Notes: generated by a model not told the origin, from the sequence alone. A stretch of DNA of 64,000 bases from Streptomyces rishiriensis (GCF_003112535.1 NZ_BEWA01000008.1:124001-188000), one strand, 5' to 3'; positions 1-11,491 are shown, counted from the stretch's first letter. Numbers and translations are program-made.

Positions 1-277
1 CGAAGGAGAAGTTGCCGCACATCTGGAAGAACGTGCCGTGGCGGGTGGTCTTGCCGACCTCTTCGATGTCGGGCGTGCGCACGCACTTCTGCACGCTGGT
101 GGCGCGCGACCACGGCGGCTTGACCTCGCCGAGGAAGTACGGCTTGAAGGGGACCATGCCGGCGGGGACCAGGAGCAGAGTCGGGTCGTCCGCGATGAGC
201 GACGCCGAAGGGACGACGGTGTGCCCGCGCTCCTCGTAGAAGCTCAGCCAGCGGCGGCGAATCTCGGCCGACTCCAT
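1..277 (-). CDS. alaS: Alanyl-tRNA synthetase, N-terminal part (runs off the window)
   Basis: Class II synthetase that charges tRNA-Ala in the cytoplasm. Only the first ~92 residues are present. They begin MESAEIRRRWLSFYEERGH and continue through PAGMVPFKPYF and TSVQKCVRTPDIEEVG, which are typical of the AlaRS catalytic N-terminus. The ATG at 277 shares one base with the stop of the upstream gene (TGATG), so translation is probably coupled. The remaining ~800 residues lie beyond base 1, so completeness cannot be judged. Confidence 0.95.
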   Translation of the reverse strand, partial: MESAEIRRRWLSFYEERGHTVVPSASLIADDPTLLLVPAGMVPFKPYFLGEVKPPWSRATSVQKCVRTPDIEEVGKTTRHGTFFQMCGNFSF

Positions 278-609
278 CAGTGGTCCTCATTCCGGTTGTA
301 CGGGTTCTTCTGCTGCGAGTACGTCGTGTTCTCGATGGCGGGATACCGCCTGGGCGCGGGGAGCGCGGGGTCCTCGTGGATCCCGAGCGCCTCCCCGAGT
401 TCTGCCTCGCGCTGGGCCATGTTGTCGCGCACGTCGAGTGCGAAGCCGACCGCGCGGTCCTTGAGGCGTGCTCCCGCCTCGAGCGCCTTGTCGGCCGCGG
501 CGGCGGCGAGGCTCTCGGGGGTCAGCTGCCTGAGCTTGCGGTTGACCTTGGTGGTGGCCCAGACACCGGCGGCGACGCCCGTGCTGAACCAGAAGGTGCG
601 GCGGAACAT
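277..609 (-). CDS. DUF6167-like small membrane-associated protein
   Basis: A 110-residue protein of unknown function. The N-terminus (MFRRTFWFSTGVAAGVWATTKVN) is a short hydrophobic segment after a basic start. It is followed by a charged, helix-prone region (about residues 25-75) rich in Ala, Glu and Arg, then a polar Tyr/Asn-rich tail. Proteins of this type sit immediately upstream of alaS in actinobacteria, and I associate them with DUF6167. The stop codon overlaps the alaS ATG and the DUF948 gene lies 9 nt upstream, which suggests one transcript of three genes. Family name from memory; function unknown. Confidence 0.7.
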   Translation of the reverse strand: MFRRTFWFSTGVAAGVWATTKVNRKLRQLTPESLAAAAADKALEAGARLKDRAVGFALDVRDNMAQREAELGEALGIHEDPALPAPRRYPAIENTTYSQQKNPYNRNEDH

Positions 610-618
610 CGCTGGCTC

Positions 619-1059
619 TCAGTCCCTCTTTCCACGGGGCTTGCGCTTCTCCCGCCGGGAGACCGTCCGGCCCACGATCACGGTACGTCGGGAGTCCCCG
701 GCGGACACGTCGTCCTTGCGGCCGGCGAGGGCTCGCCGGACGCCGTAGCCGAAGGCGGCGACCTTCACCAAGGGGCCGCCGAAGGTGGAGGCGACCGTGG
801 TGGACAACGCCGAGGCGTTCGACGTGACTTCCTGGACGTCGGTGGCGATCGCGTCGACCCGGTCGATCTGGGTCTGCGCGGAACGCACCGCCGCGGAGGC
901 GTCGGCGAGCAGCGGGACGGCCTGTTCGGTCACGTCCGCGACGAGTCGGGTCGTCGCCCTGAGCGTCTGGGCCAGCCTCGCCAGCGCGACGGCGAGGAAG
1001 GAGACCAGGATCGCCCAGAACACGGCCACCAGGATGCCGGCCACCTCTCCACCGGACAC
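619..1059 (-). CDS. DUF948 domain-containing protein
   Basis: A 146-residue protein. One N-terminal transmembrane segment (about residues 7-27, GILVAVFWAILVSFLAVALA) is followed by a long amphipathic helix with regular hydrophobic spacing (about 30-100), the layout of DUF948 proteins. The C-terminus is strongly basic (RRTVIVGRTVSRREKRKPRGKRD region). Start is GTG at 1059. Likely co-transcribed with the next two genes towards alaS. DUF948 proteins resemble general stress/methyl-accepting-like coiled coils, but no activity is known. Confidence 0.75.
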   Translation of the reverse strand: MSGGEVAGILVAVFWAILVSFLAVALARLAQTLRATTRLVADVTEQAVPLLADASAAVRSAQTQIDRVDAIATDVQEVTSNASALSTTVASTFGGPLVKVAAFGYGVRRALAGRKDDVSAGDSRRTVIVGRTVSRREKRKPRGKRD

Positions 1060-1167
1060 TGCGCACCCGCTCCCTGTGCTGACGAACAGCTGTTTTTGGC
1101 AGCTTCTTCTCTGGAGGCGAGCCTATCGCGCCGACGCCGCCGGTCCGTACCGCATTAGGGGTGCGCG

Positions 1168-1216
1168 AAGGCCCGCCGCCCCACCCGCCCCGAAGGGCGG
1201 GAGGACGACGGGCCTT
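1168..1216 (-). terminator. Two-tier hairpin terminator after rpsD
   Basis: Outer arms AAGGCCCG (1168-1175) and CGGGCCTT (1209-1216) enclose a perfect inner hairpin, CCCGCCC (1184-1190) / GGGCGGG (1195-1201) with a CGAA loop. It lies 46 nt after the rpsD stop. The rest of 1060-1261 shows no gene. Confidence 0.7.
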
Positions 1217-1261
1217 GAGCGCGAAAGCCCTACGACGGCCGCGGACCGATCCGGGTGGGGA

Positions 1262-1876
1262 TCAGCGGGCGTAGTACTCGACGACGAGCTGCTCGTCGCA
1301 GATGACCGGGATCTCCTTGCGGTTCGGCTCGCGGTCCAGGCGGAACGCCAGCGCGCCGAGGTTCACCTGGAGGTAGCGCGGGGTCTCGCCGTCGGGGGCG
1401 AAGCCACCGGCGCGGGAGACCTCGAACAGCGTCTTGCTGCGGCTGCGCTCACGGACCATGACGACGTCGTCCGGCTTGACGCGGAAGGACGGCTTGTCGA
1501 CCTTCTGGCCGTTGACCTCGATGTGGCCGTGGACGACCATCTGGCGGGCCTGGTAGATCGTGCGGGCGATGCCCGAACGCAGGACCAGCGCGTCGAGGCG
1601 GCGCTCGAGCTCGATGATCAGGGCCTCACCGGTCTTGCCCTGGACCTTGGAGGCACGCTCGTAGGCGCGGACGAGCTGACGCTCGGACACGTCGTACTGC
1701 GCGCGCAGACGCTGCTTCTCGAGCAGACGGACCTTGTAGTCCGAGTTCTGCTTGCGGCCACGGCCGTGCTCGCCCGGCGGGTAGGGACGGGCCTCGAAGT
1801 ACTTGACGGCCTTCGGGGTGAGCGCGATGCCGAGGGCACGCGACTTCTTGACCTTGGGGCGGGACTGGTTCGCCAC
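1262..1876 (-). CDS. rpsD: 30S ribosomal protein S4
   Basis: Primary 16S rRNA-binding protein of the small subunit. 204 residues, the normal size for bacterial S4. The N-terminus is MANQSRPKVKKSRALG, and the S4 RNA-binding domain is at about residues 94-155 (RLDALVLRSGIARTIYQARQ, then VVHGHIEVNGQKVDKPSF). Start is GTG at 1876. It stands alone here, not in an rpsM-rpsK-rpsD-rpoA operon, which is usual for Streptomyces. It lacks the four-Cys zinc site found in some S4 forms, so it is the C-minus, zinc-independent type. Confidence 0.97.
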   Translation of the reverse strand: MANQSRPKVKKSRALGIALTPKAVKYFEARPYPPGEHGRGRKQNSDYKVRLLEKQRLRAQYDVSERQLVRAYERASKVQGKTGEALIIELERRLDALVLRSGIARTIYQARQMVVHGHIEVNGQKVDKPSFRVKPDDVVMVRERSRSKTLFEVSRAGGFAPDGETPRYLQVNLGALAFRLDREPNRKEIPVICDEQLVVEYYAR

Positions 1877-2175
1877 TGTCTCTCATTTCCTGGTTTCGGC
1901 TTGTCAGGGTGGAGGGAGGTCGCAATCCGCAGCCGGGGAAACCCGCCGGGTCCGCATGGGACCTGTCGGGCAGCCGCTCCCCTGGTCTGGGCACATACGT
2001 GCAGCACGCGAGTGGCCCACCGACCGGTCCCGGACTCCGGGTGGTGGTGGGCTGCCCGCGACACCTTCGACGGTGCGCGACGCTCCTTGGAGCCGGTCCG
2101 AAGAACCGGTGCTCCGGCTGACTGTCCCGTTCTGACTGCACGGGACGCAGCGCTTCGGGCGAGTCTACAGGGTGC
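1877..2175 (-). promoter_or_regulatory. rpsD upstream/leader region
   Basis: About 300 nt with no gene between rarA and rpsD. A TAGACT hexamer on the minus strand (2167-2162) could be a -10 box, though no good -35 is visible. Downstream of it a GTCCCGT/ACGGGAC hairpin (2124-2130 and 2140-2146) would lie in the leader RNA. That would give a leader of roughly 280 nt. Assignment is tentative. Confidence 0.3.
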
Positions 2176-3531
2176 TCAGGACCCCTTGCGACCGAGGCGC
2201 TGCCGGGTCCATTCGACGGCGTCCGCGTAGCGGGCCTCGGCTCCGTGCCGGGTGGGCGTGTAGTACTCCCGGCCGTGGACCGCGTCCGGGGCGTACTGCT
2301 GGGCGGCGATGCCCTCCGGCAGGTCGTGCGGATACACGTACCCCTGCGCGTGGCCCAGCTTGGCGGCGCCCTTGTAGTGCCCGTCCCGCAGGTGCGGCGG
2401 GACGGTCCCGGCCAGGCCCTTGCGGACGTCCTCCAGGGCGGCGCCGATCGCCGTCGTCGCGGCGTTGGACTTGGGGGCCAGGGCGAGGGCGATCGTGGTG
2501 TGGCTGAGCGTGAGAGCGGCTTCGGGGAAGCCGATCATCGCGACGGCCTGGGCTGCGGCGACCGCGAGGGGCAGGGCGTTCGGATCGGCCAGGCCGATGT
2601 CCTCGCTGGCGGAGATCATCAGGCGGCGGGCGATGAAGCGGGGGTCCTCGCCGGCCTCGATCATGCGGGCCAGATAGTGCAGGGCGGCGTCGACGTCGGA
2701 ACCCCGGATGGACTTGATCAGGGCGCTGGCGACGTCGTAGTGCTGGTCGCCGTCGCGGTCGTACTTCACCGCCGCCCGGTCGACCGTCTGCTCCAGCGTC
2801 TGGAGGCTGATCTCCGCCTCGTCCTGGTCGAGGGCGGCGCCGGCGGCGGCCTCCAGGGCGGTCAGGGCCCGCCGGGCGTCGCCGCCGGCGATGCGCAGGA
2901 GGTGGGCCTCGGTCTCCTCCGGGAGGGTGACGGCGCCCTTGAGGCCGCGTTCGTCGGCCAGGGCACGGCGGACGAGGCCGCGCAGGTCGTCGTCCGTGAG
3001 GGGTTCGAGGGTCAGCAGGAGGGAGCGCGACAGCAGCGGGGAGATGACCGAGAAGTAGGGGTTCTCGGTGGTCGCCGCGATCAGCGTCACCCAGCGGTTC
3101 TCGACCGCCGGGAGGAGGGAGTCCTGCTGGGCCTTGCTGAAGCGGTGGATCTCGTCGAGGAAGAGGACGGTCTCCTTGCCGAAGCCGCCGATGGCGCGGC
3201 GGGCGCCGTCGATGACCGCGCGGACCTCCTTGACGCCGGCGGTGATGGCCGACAGTTCCACGAACCGCTTGTCGGTGGCCTTGGAGACGACGTACGCCAG
3301 GGTGGTCTTCCCGGTGCCGGGCGGCCCCCAGAGGATCACCGAGGAGGGGCCGGCCGGGCCCTTGGCGCCGTCGCCGACCAGGCGGCGCAGGGGGGAGCCC
3401 GGTTTCAGCAGGTGCTGCTGGCCCACCACCTCGTCGAGGGTGCGCGGGCGCATCCGGACCGCCAGGGGGCTCCCGGCGGGGTCCTTCTCCTGGCGGTCTT
3501 CCGCTGCGGCGGTGAACAGGTCGGGCTCCAC
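2176..3531 (-). CDS. rarA: Replication-associated recombination protein A (RarA/MgsA AAA+ ATPase)
   Basis: Clamp-loader-like AAA+ ATPase acting at stalled replication forks. 451 residues, normal for the family. The Walker A motif GPPGTGKTTLA is at about residues 66-76 and Walker B VLFLDEIHRFSK at about 120. The sensor region LIAATTENPYFSV and the C-terminal MgsA domain (YDVASALIKSIRGSDVDAAL, LARMIEAGEDPRFIARR) follow. Start is GTG at 3531; a downstream ATG is not needed because the N-terminal DLFTAAAEDR segment is typical. It is followed by rpsD and preceded by the VKOR gene with a 108-nt gap. Confidence 0.95.
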   Translation of the reverse strand: MEPDLFTAAAEDRQEKDPAGSPLAVRMRPRTLDEVVGQQHLLKPGSPLRRLVGDGAKGPAGPSSVILWGPPGTGKTTLAYVVSKATDKRFVELSAITAGVKEVRAVIDGARRAIGGFGKETVLFLDEIHRFSKAQQDSLLPAVENRWVTLIAATTENPYFSVISPLLSRSLLLTLEPLTDDDLRGLVRRALADERGLKGAVTLPEETEAHLLRIAGGDARRALTALEAAAGAALDQDEAEISLQTLEQTVDRAAVKYDRDGDQHYDVASALIKSIRGSDVDAALHYLARMIEAGEDPRFIARRLMISASEDIGLADPNALPLAVAAAQAVAMIGFPEAALTLSHTTIALALAPKSNAATTAIGAALEDVRKGLAGTVPPHLRDGHYKGAAKLGHAQGYVYPHDLPEGIAAQQYAPDAVHGREYYTPTRHGAEARYADAVEWTRQRLGRKGS

Positions 3532-3639
3532 ACGTCGGAGCCTACGTCAGGGGTCCGACACTCCGGTCCGGCGTCGTGTCCGGCCGCCGGTCCGGCTTCC
3601 GGTCCGGTGCTGCGCGGACCGCCGGGCGCGGCGTGGGCC

Positions 3640-4302
3640 TCAGGCCCAGAGGTCGGCTCCCCAGCGGGTGAGGACCAGCATGGCGATGATGCCGACGTGG
3701 GTGGCCGGCAGGACCCAGGTGAACTCGCCGAAGAAGCGCTTGAGCCCGTCCGGCGCGGGCAGGAAGCCGTTGCGCAGGTTGAACGAGGTGACGTACCAGA
3801 ACATGGTGATCGTCGCGACCCAGGCCAGCGAGCACCACAGGCACAGGGCGTTGATGTTGTACAGCGACTGGTACTGCAGCCAGGTGACGAAGCCCACGCC
3901 GAACAGCGTGCCGAAGTTGAAGGTCAGCCAGTACCAGCGGGGGAAGCGGGCGCCTGCCAGCAGGCTCATGCCGACGCAGATGACGATGCCGTAGGCGACC
4001 AGGCCGAGCATCGGGTTCGGGAACCCGAAGACGGAGGCCTGCTTGCTCTCCATGACGCTGCCGCAGCTGATGATCGGGTTGATGCTGCAGCTGGGCGTGA
4101 AGGTCTTGCCCTCGGCCTTGGCCTCGAGGATCTTCATCTTGTCGACCGTGATGACCCAGGCGGCGAGCAGGCCGGCCGCACCGGTGATCAGCAGCAGGAT
4201 CGCGAACACACGGCTGCCGCCCACGGTCCGTGGCTCCGTCGCGGCGACGCGCTCGGGCTCGGACTCCGTGGAGACGTCTTTGACTGTCGTCTTGCTCATC
4301 AC
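3640..4302 (-). CDS. Vitamin K epoxide reductase (VKOR) family membrane protein
   Basis: Quinone-linked integral membrane enzyme that reoxidises a DsbA partner, supporting disulfide formation outside the cell. 220 residues. About five transmembrane helices follow a polar N-terminus (first helix VFAILLLITGAAGLLAAWVI). The loop cysteine pair is in CSINPIISCGS (about residues 70-78), and the quinone-proximal CLWC motif is at about 151-154; both are hallmarks of the family. Two adjacent starts are possible, GTG at 4302 and ATG at 4299. A DsbA-like gene is at 49.1 kb, not adjacent. The 199 nt upstream (4303-4501) hold no gene. Confidence 0.88.
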   Translation of the reverse strand: MMSKTTVKDVSTESEPERVAATEPRTVGGSRVFAILLLITGAAGLLAAWVITVDKMKILEAKAEGKTFTPSCSINPIISCGSVMESKQASVFGFPNPMLGLVAYGIVICVGMSLLAGARFPRWYWLTFNFGTLFGVGFVTWLQYQSLYNINALCLWCSLAWVATITMFWYVTSFNLRNGFLPAPDGLKRFFGEFTWVLPATHVGIIAMLVLTRWGADLWA

Positions 4303-4501
4303 GCCGATCCGTCACTTGAGAGTTGGACCATCTTCGGGCAGGGCCATTGTGCCGCACCCGACCGGGTCTCCACCGTTCGGCGGACATAAGGAAGTACGTG
4401 CGGCGGGCCCGGAGCGTTCGGTTTCGGCCGATGGACGAACCGGGACAGCACACGCGAACGAAGGGTGCCGGACCGCACGACCCGGCACCCCCGGACGGGC
4501 C

Positions 4502-5764
4502 CTAGCCCAGCCTCGACTCCAGCTCGGCCACGATCTCGTTCACGCCGACCGCACGCTGCTCGCCGGACTCCATGTCCTTGAGCTGGACGACGCCCTCGGC
4601 GAGGTCGCGTTCGCCCGCGACGACCGTGTAGCGGGCGCCGCTGCGGTTGGCGTTCTTCATCGCGCCCTTGAGCCCCTTGGCGCCGTAGGAGAAGTCGGCC
4701 GCAACACCGAGCTTGCGCAGTTCGGTGACCTTGGCGAAGAGCACCCTGCGGGCCTCCTCGCCGAGCGGCACGGCGAACACCGAGGTCACGGCGGGCAGTT
4801 CCAGCTCCACGCCCTCCGCCTCCAGCGCCAGCACCGTGCGGTCGACGCCCAGCGCCCAGCCCACCGACGGCAGCGCGGGGCCGCCGATCATCTCGGAGAG
4901 CCCGTCGTAGCGGCCGCCGCCGCCCACCGCGGACTGCGAGCCCAGCCCGTCGTGGACGAACTCGAACGTCGTGCGCGTGTAGTAGTCGAGGCCGCGGACC
5001 AGCTTCGGGTCGTCCTCGAAGCCCACGCCCGCCGCCGTGACCAGCTCACGGAGCTCCTCGTGGTACGCCTTGCAGGCGTCGCAGAGGTAGTCGCGCAGGA
5101 GGGGTGCGTCCCCGAGCTGCTTCTGGACCGACTCGCGCTTGTCGTCGAGGACCCGCAGCGGGTTGATGTCCGCGCGGCGCAGCGTGTCCTCGTCGAGGTC
5201 GAGGCTCCGCAGGAAGTTCTGCAGCGCCTCCCGGTACACCGGACGGCACTCCTTGTCGCCGAGGCTGTTGAGCAGGATGCGGAAGTTCCGCAGCCCCAGC
5301 GACCGGTACGCCTGGTCCGCCAGGATGATCAGCTCGGCGTCCAGTGCCGGGTCCTCGGCGCCGATCGCCTCGGCGCCCACCTGCGAGAAGTGCCGGTAAC
5401 GGCCCTTCTGGGGGCGCTCGTAGCGGTAGTACGAGCCGGAGTACCAGAGCTTGACCGGCAGGTTGCCCGCCTTGTGCAGGTTGGCCTCCAGCGCGGCGCG
5501 CAGCACGGACGCCGTGCCCTCGGGGCGCAGGGCGAGGCGGTCGCCGCCCTTGGTCTCGAAGGCGTACATCTCCTTCGTCACGATGTCGGTCGACTCGCCC
5601 ACGCCGCGCGCGAAGAGCTCCACGTTCTCGAAGCCGGGCGTCTCGATGTAGCCGTAGCCGGAGTTGCGCAGCGGCGCGGCGATGGCCTCGCGGACGGCGA
5701 GGTACTTGGCGCTGTCCGGCGGGATCAGGTCGTACGTGCCCTTGGGGGCCTGGAAGCTGCTCAC
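4502..5764 (-). CDS. hisS: Histidyl-tRNA synthetase
   Basis: Class II synthetase charging tRNA-His. 420 residues, the usual bacterial length. It starts SFQAPKGTYDLIPPD, with motif 2 YRYERPQKGRYRHFSQ at about residues 113-128, the HisRS signature LVRGLDYYTRTTFEF at about 257, and the C-terminal anticodon-binding domain from about 325 (AVPLGEEARRVLF to the end). Start is GTG at 5764. The metallo-hydrolase gene lies 13 nt upstream in the same direction, so the two are probably co-transcribed. Confidence 0.97.
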   Translation of the reverse strand: MSSFQAPKGTYDLIPPDSAKYLAVREAIAAPLRNSGYGYIETPGFENVELFARGVGESTDIVTKEMYAFETKGGDRLALRPEGTASVLRAALEANLHKAGNLPVKLWYSGSYYRYERPQKGRYRHFSQVGAEAIGAEDPALDAELIILADQAYRSLGLRNFRILLNSLGDKECRPVYREALQNFLRSLDLDEDTLRRADINPLRVLDDKRESVQKQLGDAPLLRDYLCDACKAYHEELRELVTAAGVGFEDDPKLVRGLDYYTRTTFEFVHDGLGSQSAVGGGGRYDGLSEMIGGPALPSVGWALGVDRTVLALEAEGVELELPAVTSVFAVPLGEEARRVLFAKVTELRKLGVAADFSYGAKGLKGAMKNANRSGARYTVVAGERDLAEGVVQLKDMESGEQRAVGVNEIVAELESRLG

Positions 5765-5777
5765 GGAAGGTCTCTCG

Positions 5778-6494
5778 TCACATTCCTCGTCGGGGAGGGG
5801 TGTGGGAACCCGCTCCCTGGCCGCCGGCCGCCACCTGCCGCAGATACGGGTTGGCGGCGCGCTCCTGGCCGATGGTCGTCTGGGGGCCGTGGCCCGACAG
5901 CACCACGGTCGAGTCCTCGAGCGGCAGGCACACGCGGGCCAGCGATTCGAGCATCTCGGCCATGTCGCCGCCGGGCAGGTCGGTGCGTCCGATGGAGCCG
6001 GCGAACAGCAGATCCCCGGAGAAGAAGACCGACGGGACGTCGGCCGCCTCGGGCATCCGGAAGGTCACCGACCCCTTGGTATGGCCCGGCGCGTGCGCGA
6101 CGGAGAACTCCAGACCTGCCAGGTCCAGCTTCGCGCCGTCGGTCAGCTCACGGACGTCGTCCGGCTCCCCCACCGTCAGCTCGCCCATGAGCGGCATCCC
6201 GATGGACCGGCCGAGCGCCTTCTCCGGGTCGCTCATCATGAACCGGTCCTCGGGGTGGATCCAGGCCGGCACGTCGTGTGCACCGCAGACCGGGACGACC
6301 GAGGCCACATGGTCGATGTGGCCGTGGGTGAGGACGACGGCGACGGGCTTGAGCCGATGCTTTCGGACGGCTTCCTCGACTCCTGGGGCAGCCTGGTGGC
6401 CCGGGTCGATGATCACGCACTCCTCACCGGCGGCGGGGGCGACGAGATAACAGTTCGTCCCCCAGGCCCCGGCGGGGAACCCGGCAATGAGCAC
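5778..6494 (-). CDS. MBL-fold metallo-hydrolase (glyoxalase II-like)
   Basis: Zinc-dependent hydrolase of the metallo-beta-lactamase superfamily. 238 residues. The metal motif THGHIDH is at about residues 56-62, followed by APGHTKGSV, GDLLFAGSIGRTDLPGG and the final LSGHGP histidine, which together complete a binuclear site of the glyoxalase II/persulfide dioxygenase type. Start is GTG at 6494. It is 13 nt upstream of hisS. The substrate cannot be told from the sequence; hydroxyacylglutathione hydrolase is a common automatic label, but Streptomyces uses mycothiol rather than glutathione, so a mycothiol thioester would be a reasonable alternative. Confidence 0.85.
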   Translation of the reverse strand: MLIAGFPAGAWGTNCYLVAPAAGEECVIIDPGHQAAPGVEEAVRKHRLKPVAVVLTHGHIDHVASVVPVCGAHDVPAWIHPEDRFMMSDPEKALGRSIGMPLMGELTVGEPDDVRELTDGAKLDLAGLEFSVAHAPGHTKGSVTFRMPEAADVPSVFFSGDLLFAGSIGRTDLPGGDMAEMLESLARVCLPLEDSTVVLSGHGPQTTIGQERAANPYLRQVAAGGQGAGSHTPPRRGM

Positions 6495-6673
6495 GATCGT
6501 CCTTCGTTTGTGTCGATACGCGTGGGCTTCTGGCGGCCGCGCCAGTGGTCAGAGCCTACCGGCGCTGCCGTTTCCTCAGCGAACCCATATACGGTACGGG
6601 GCACACGCAGGCGGTCGGCTCACAAGACGCACGCGTCCCAGTCGACGTACGAGACGCATGAGGAGAAAACCCG

Positions 6674-7492
6674 GTGGTCACCCAGGAACAGCGGAAGCGT
6701 CAGCTCGCCCGGGAGAAGTTCTTGCGGCAGCAGCAGCGGCGCACGAGCGCCCGGCGCAAGGCGCGCATGCGCAACTCGGTGATCGCGTCGGTGCTCGGCG
6801 TGATCGTCATCGGCAGCGTGGCGCTGTACACGACGGGTGTCCTCAAGGACGACGACAAGAAGGCGAACGCGAGTTCGCAGACCTCGCCGTCGGCCGCGCC
6901 CAGCGCCGCGAAGGACCCGTGCGAGAAGCCGGCCACCGGCTCGGTCAAGACGCAGACCTGGAAGAAGGAGCCGGCGGTCACGATCGACGAGTCGGCGAAG
7001 TACACGATGACGCTCTCGACGACCTGCGGCGACATCGGCGTAGCGCTCAAGGCGAAGGCCGCGCCGCACACGGTGAACTCCTTCAGCTTCCTCGCCGGCA
7101 AGGGCTTCTTCGACCACACCAAGTGCCACCGCCTGACCACCAACGGGATCTACGTGCTGCAGTGCGGCGACCCCACGGGCAGCGGCAGCGGCGGCCCCGG
7201 CTACACCATCCCGGACGAGAACCTGAAGGACGCCAGCCTCAAGGCCAACGTCTACCCGGCGGGCACGGTCGCGATGGCCAACACCGGCCAGGCGCACACC
7301 GGCGGCAGCCAGTTCTTCCTCGTCTACCAGGACAGCCAGCTGCCGCCCAGCTACACGCCGTTCGGGACGCTGACGGCCGACGGCATGAAGGTTCTGAAGA
7401 AGATCGCCGCCGCGGGCGAGCACACCGGCGCCGGTGACGGCGCCCCCAACGCGACGGTCGTGATCAACAAGGCGACGGTCACGAAGTCCTGA
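6674..7492 (+). CDS. Cyclophilin-type peptidyl-prolyl isomerase, membrane anchored
   Basis: 272 residues. A basic, Gln/Arg-rich cytoplasmic N-terminus (1-33) is followed by one transmembrane helix (about 34-54, VIASVLGVIVIGSVALYTTG), a Ser/Ala/Lys linker, then a cyclophilin domain (about 95-272) facing the outside. Cyclophilin motifs visible are HTGGSQFFLVY and FGTLTADGMKVL; four cysteines (C79, C117, C136 and C147 by rough count) may form disulfides. Start is GTG at 6674, with AGGAG at 6661-6665. It diverges from the metallo-hydrolase gene and probably helps fold exported proteins. Confidence 0.92.
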   Translation: MVTQEQRKRQLAREKFLRQQQRRTSARRKARMRNSVIASVLGVIVIGSVALYTTGVLKDDDKKANASSQTSPSAAPSAAKDPCEKPATGSVKTQTWKKEPAVTIDESAKYTMTLSTTCGDIGVALKAKAAPHTVNSFSFLAGKGFFDHTKCHRLTTNGIYVLQCGDPTGSGSGGPGYTIPDENLKDASLKANVYPAGTVAMANTGQAHTGGSQFFLVYQDSQLPPSYTPFGTLTADGMKVLKKIAAAGEHTGAGDGAPNATVVINKATVTKS

Positions 7493-7557
7493 CGACGACC
7501 TGGCGACAAGCCGACGACAAGGGGCGGTCAACCGCACAATTTCGGTCGCGCTGGATG

Positions 7558-7587
7558 CGGACAGGCGACCCGCCGGTCGCCTATGTT
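7558..7587 (+). promoter_or_regulatory. Possible promoter of the DUF349 gene
   Basis: CGGACA (7558-7563) and TATGTT (7582-7587) are separated by 18 nt, in the 167-nt gap before the DUF349 gene. The match to the housekeeping consensus is moderate. Confidence 0.35.
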
Positions 7588-7659
7588 GGCCGTGACGAAA
7601 CTGTGGACGATGCCCAGGGGCGCCGAAGCCCCTCGGAGGCATCATGTGGAGGAGGCGCT

Positions 7660-8889
7660 GTGAGCAGCGACCCGTGGGGCCGCGTCGACGAGACGGGCAC
7701 CGTGTACGTGCGTACGGCCGACGGCGAGCAGGTGGTCGGTTCCTGGCAGGCAGGCTCCCCCGAGGAGGCGCTGGCCTACTTCGAGCGCAAGTACGAGGGC
7801 CTGGTTGTCGAGATCGGCCTCCTCGAGAAGCGAGTGCAGACCACCGATCTGTCGGCCAAGGACGCGCAGGTCGCCATCGACCACATCCGCGAGCAGGTCG
7901 ACGCGCATCACGCGGTCGGCGATCTGCAGGCGCTGCGGGAGCGGCTGGACAAGCTGGTGGCGACCGTCGAGTCGCGGCGCGAGGAGCGCAAGCAGCAGCG
8001 GGCCAAGCAGTCCGACCAGGCCCGCAAGGCCAAGGAGGACCTCGTCACCGAGGCGGAGCAGCTGGCGCAGTCCGACCAGTGGCGGGCCGCCGGTGAACGC
8101 CTGAGGGCGCTGGTGGACACCTGGAAGGGCCTGCCCCGGCTGGACCGCAAGTCGGACGACGAGCTGTGGCACCGGTTCTCGCACGCGCGCTCGGCGTTCT
8201 CCAAGCGCCGCAAGGGGCACTTCGCGCAGCTGGACGCCCAGCGCGAGGAGGCCCGGCGCATCAAGGAGCGGCTGGTCTCGGAGGCCGAGGCGCTGTCCGG
8301 TTCGACGGACTGGGGTCCGACGGCGGCGCGCTACCGCGAGCTGATGGCGGAGTGGAAGGCGGCGGGCCGCGCCCAGCGCGAGCACGAGGACGACCTGTGG
8401 AACCGCTTCCGCGGCGCCCAGGACGTCTTCTTCGCCGCCCGCAGCTCGGTGTTCGCCGAGCGGGACGCGGAGCAGACGGAGAACCTCAAGCTCAAGGAGG
8501 AGCTGGCCGAGGAGGCCGAGAAGCTCCTGCCGGTCGGCGACCTGAAGGCGGCGCGCGCCTCGTTCCGCACGATCAACGAGCGCTGGGAGGCCATCGGTCA
8601 TGTGCCGCGCGACGCCCGGCCGAAGATCGAGGGCCGGATGCACGCGGTGGAGCGGGCGATCCAGGAGTCCGAGGAGGCCGAGTGGCGCCGGACCAACCCG
8701 GAGGCACGCGCGCGTGCCGCGGGTCTGACCGGTCAGCTCCAGGCCGCCGTGGACAAGCTGAAGGGCCAGATCGAGCAGGCGCGCGCCCAGGGCAACTCCG
8801 CGCGGGCCGACAAGCTGGAGCGTGAGCTCGAAGGCCGTCAGGCGCTGCTGGACCAGGCGCTGAAGGGTCTGCAGGAGTTCGGCGGCTGA
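7660..8889 (+). CDS. DUF349 domain-containing helical protein
   Basis: 409 residues, mostly charged helix. DUF349 repeats are visible as LWHRFSHARSAFSKRR (about residues 167-182) and LWNRFRGAQDVFFAAR (about 245-260), each with the W..RF..A.D.F signature, followed by a further diverged repeat (INERWEAIGHVPRD). Coiled-coil prediction is likely for the Lys/Glu/Arg-rich 100-140 and 355-409 segments. GTG at 7660 is preferred because GGAGGAGG lies at 7648-7655. Family function is unknown. It is convergent with relA, with a shared terminator between them. Confidence 0.88.
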   Translation: MSSDPWGRVDETGTVYVRTADGEQVVGSWQAGSPEEALAYFERKYEGLVVEIGLLEKRVQTTDLSAKDAQVAIDHIREQVDAHHAVGDLQALRERLDKLVATVESRREERKQQRAKQSDQARKAKEDLVTEAEQLAQSDQWRAAGERLRALVDTWKGLPRLDRKSDDELWHRFSHARSAFSKRRKGHFAQLDAQREEARRIKERLVSEAEALSGSTDWGPTAARYRELMAEWKAAGRAQREHEDDLWNRFRGAQDVFFAARSSVFAERDAEQTENLKLKEELAEEAEKLLPVGDLKAARASFRTINERWEAIGHVPRDARPKIEGRMHAVERAIQESEEAEWRRTNPEARARAAGLTGQLQAAVDKLKGQIEQARAQGNSARADKLERELEGRQALLDQALKGLQEFGG

Positions 8890-8914
8890 TCTCCCGGCCG
8901 GCCGTACGACGACA

Positions 8915-8943
8915 AGGCCCCCGTACCTCGTGTACGGGGGCCT
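8915..8943. terminator. Bidirectional terminator between DUF349 gene and relA
   Basis: Perfect 12-bp inverted repeat AGGCCCCCGTAC (8915-8926) / GTACGGGGGCCT (8932-8943) with a 5-nt loop, between two converging genes. Confidence 0.85.
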
Positions 8944-8956
8944 CTCGTGCGCTCGG

Positions 8957-11491
<2,535 letters not shown>

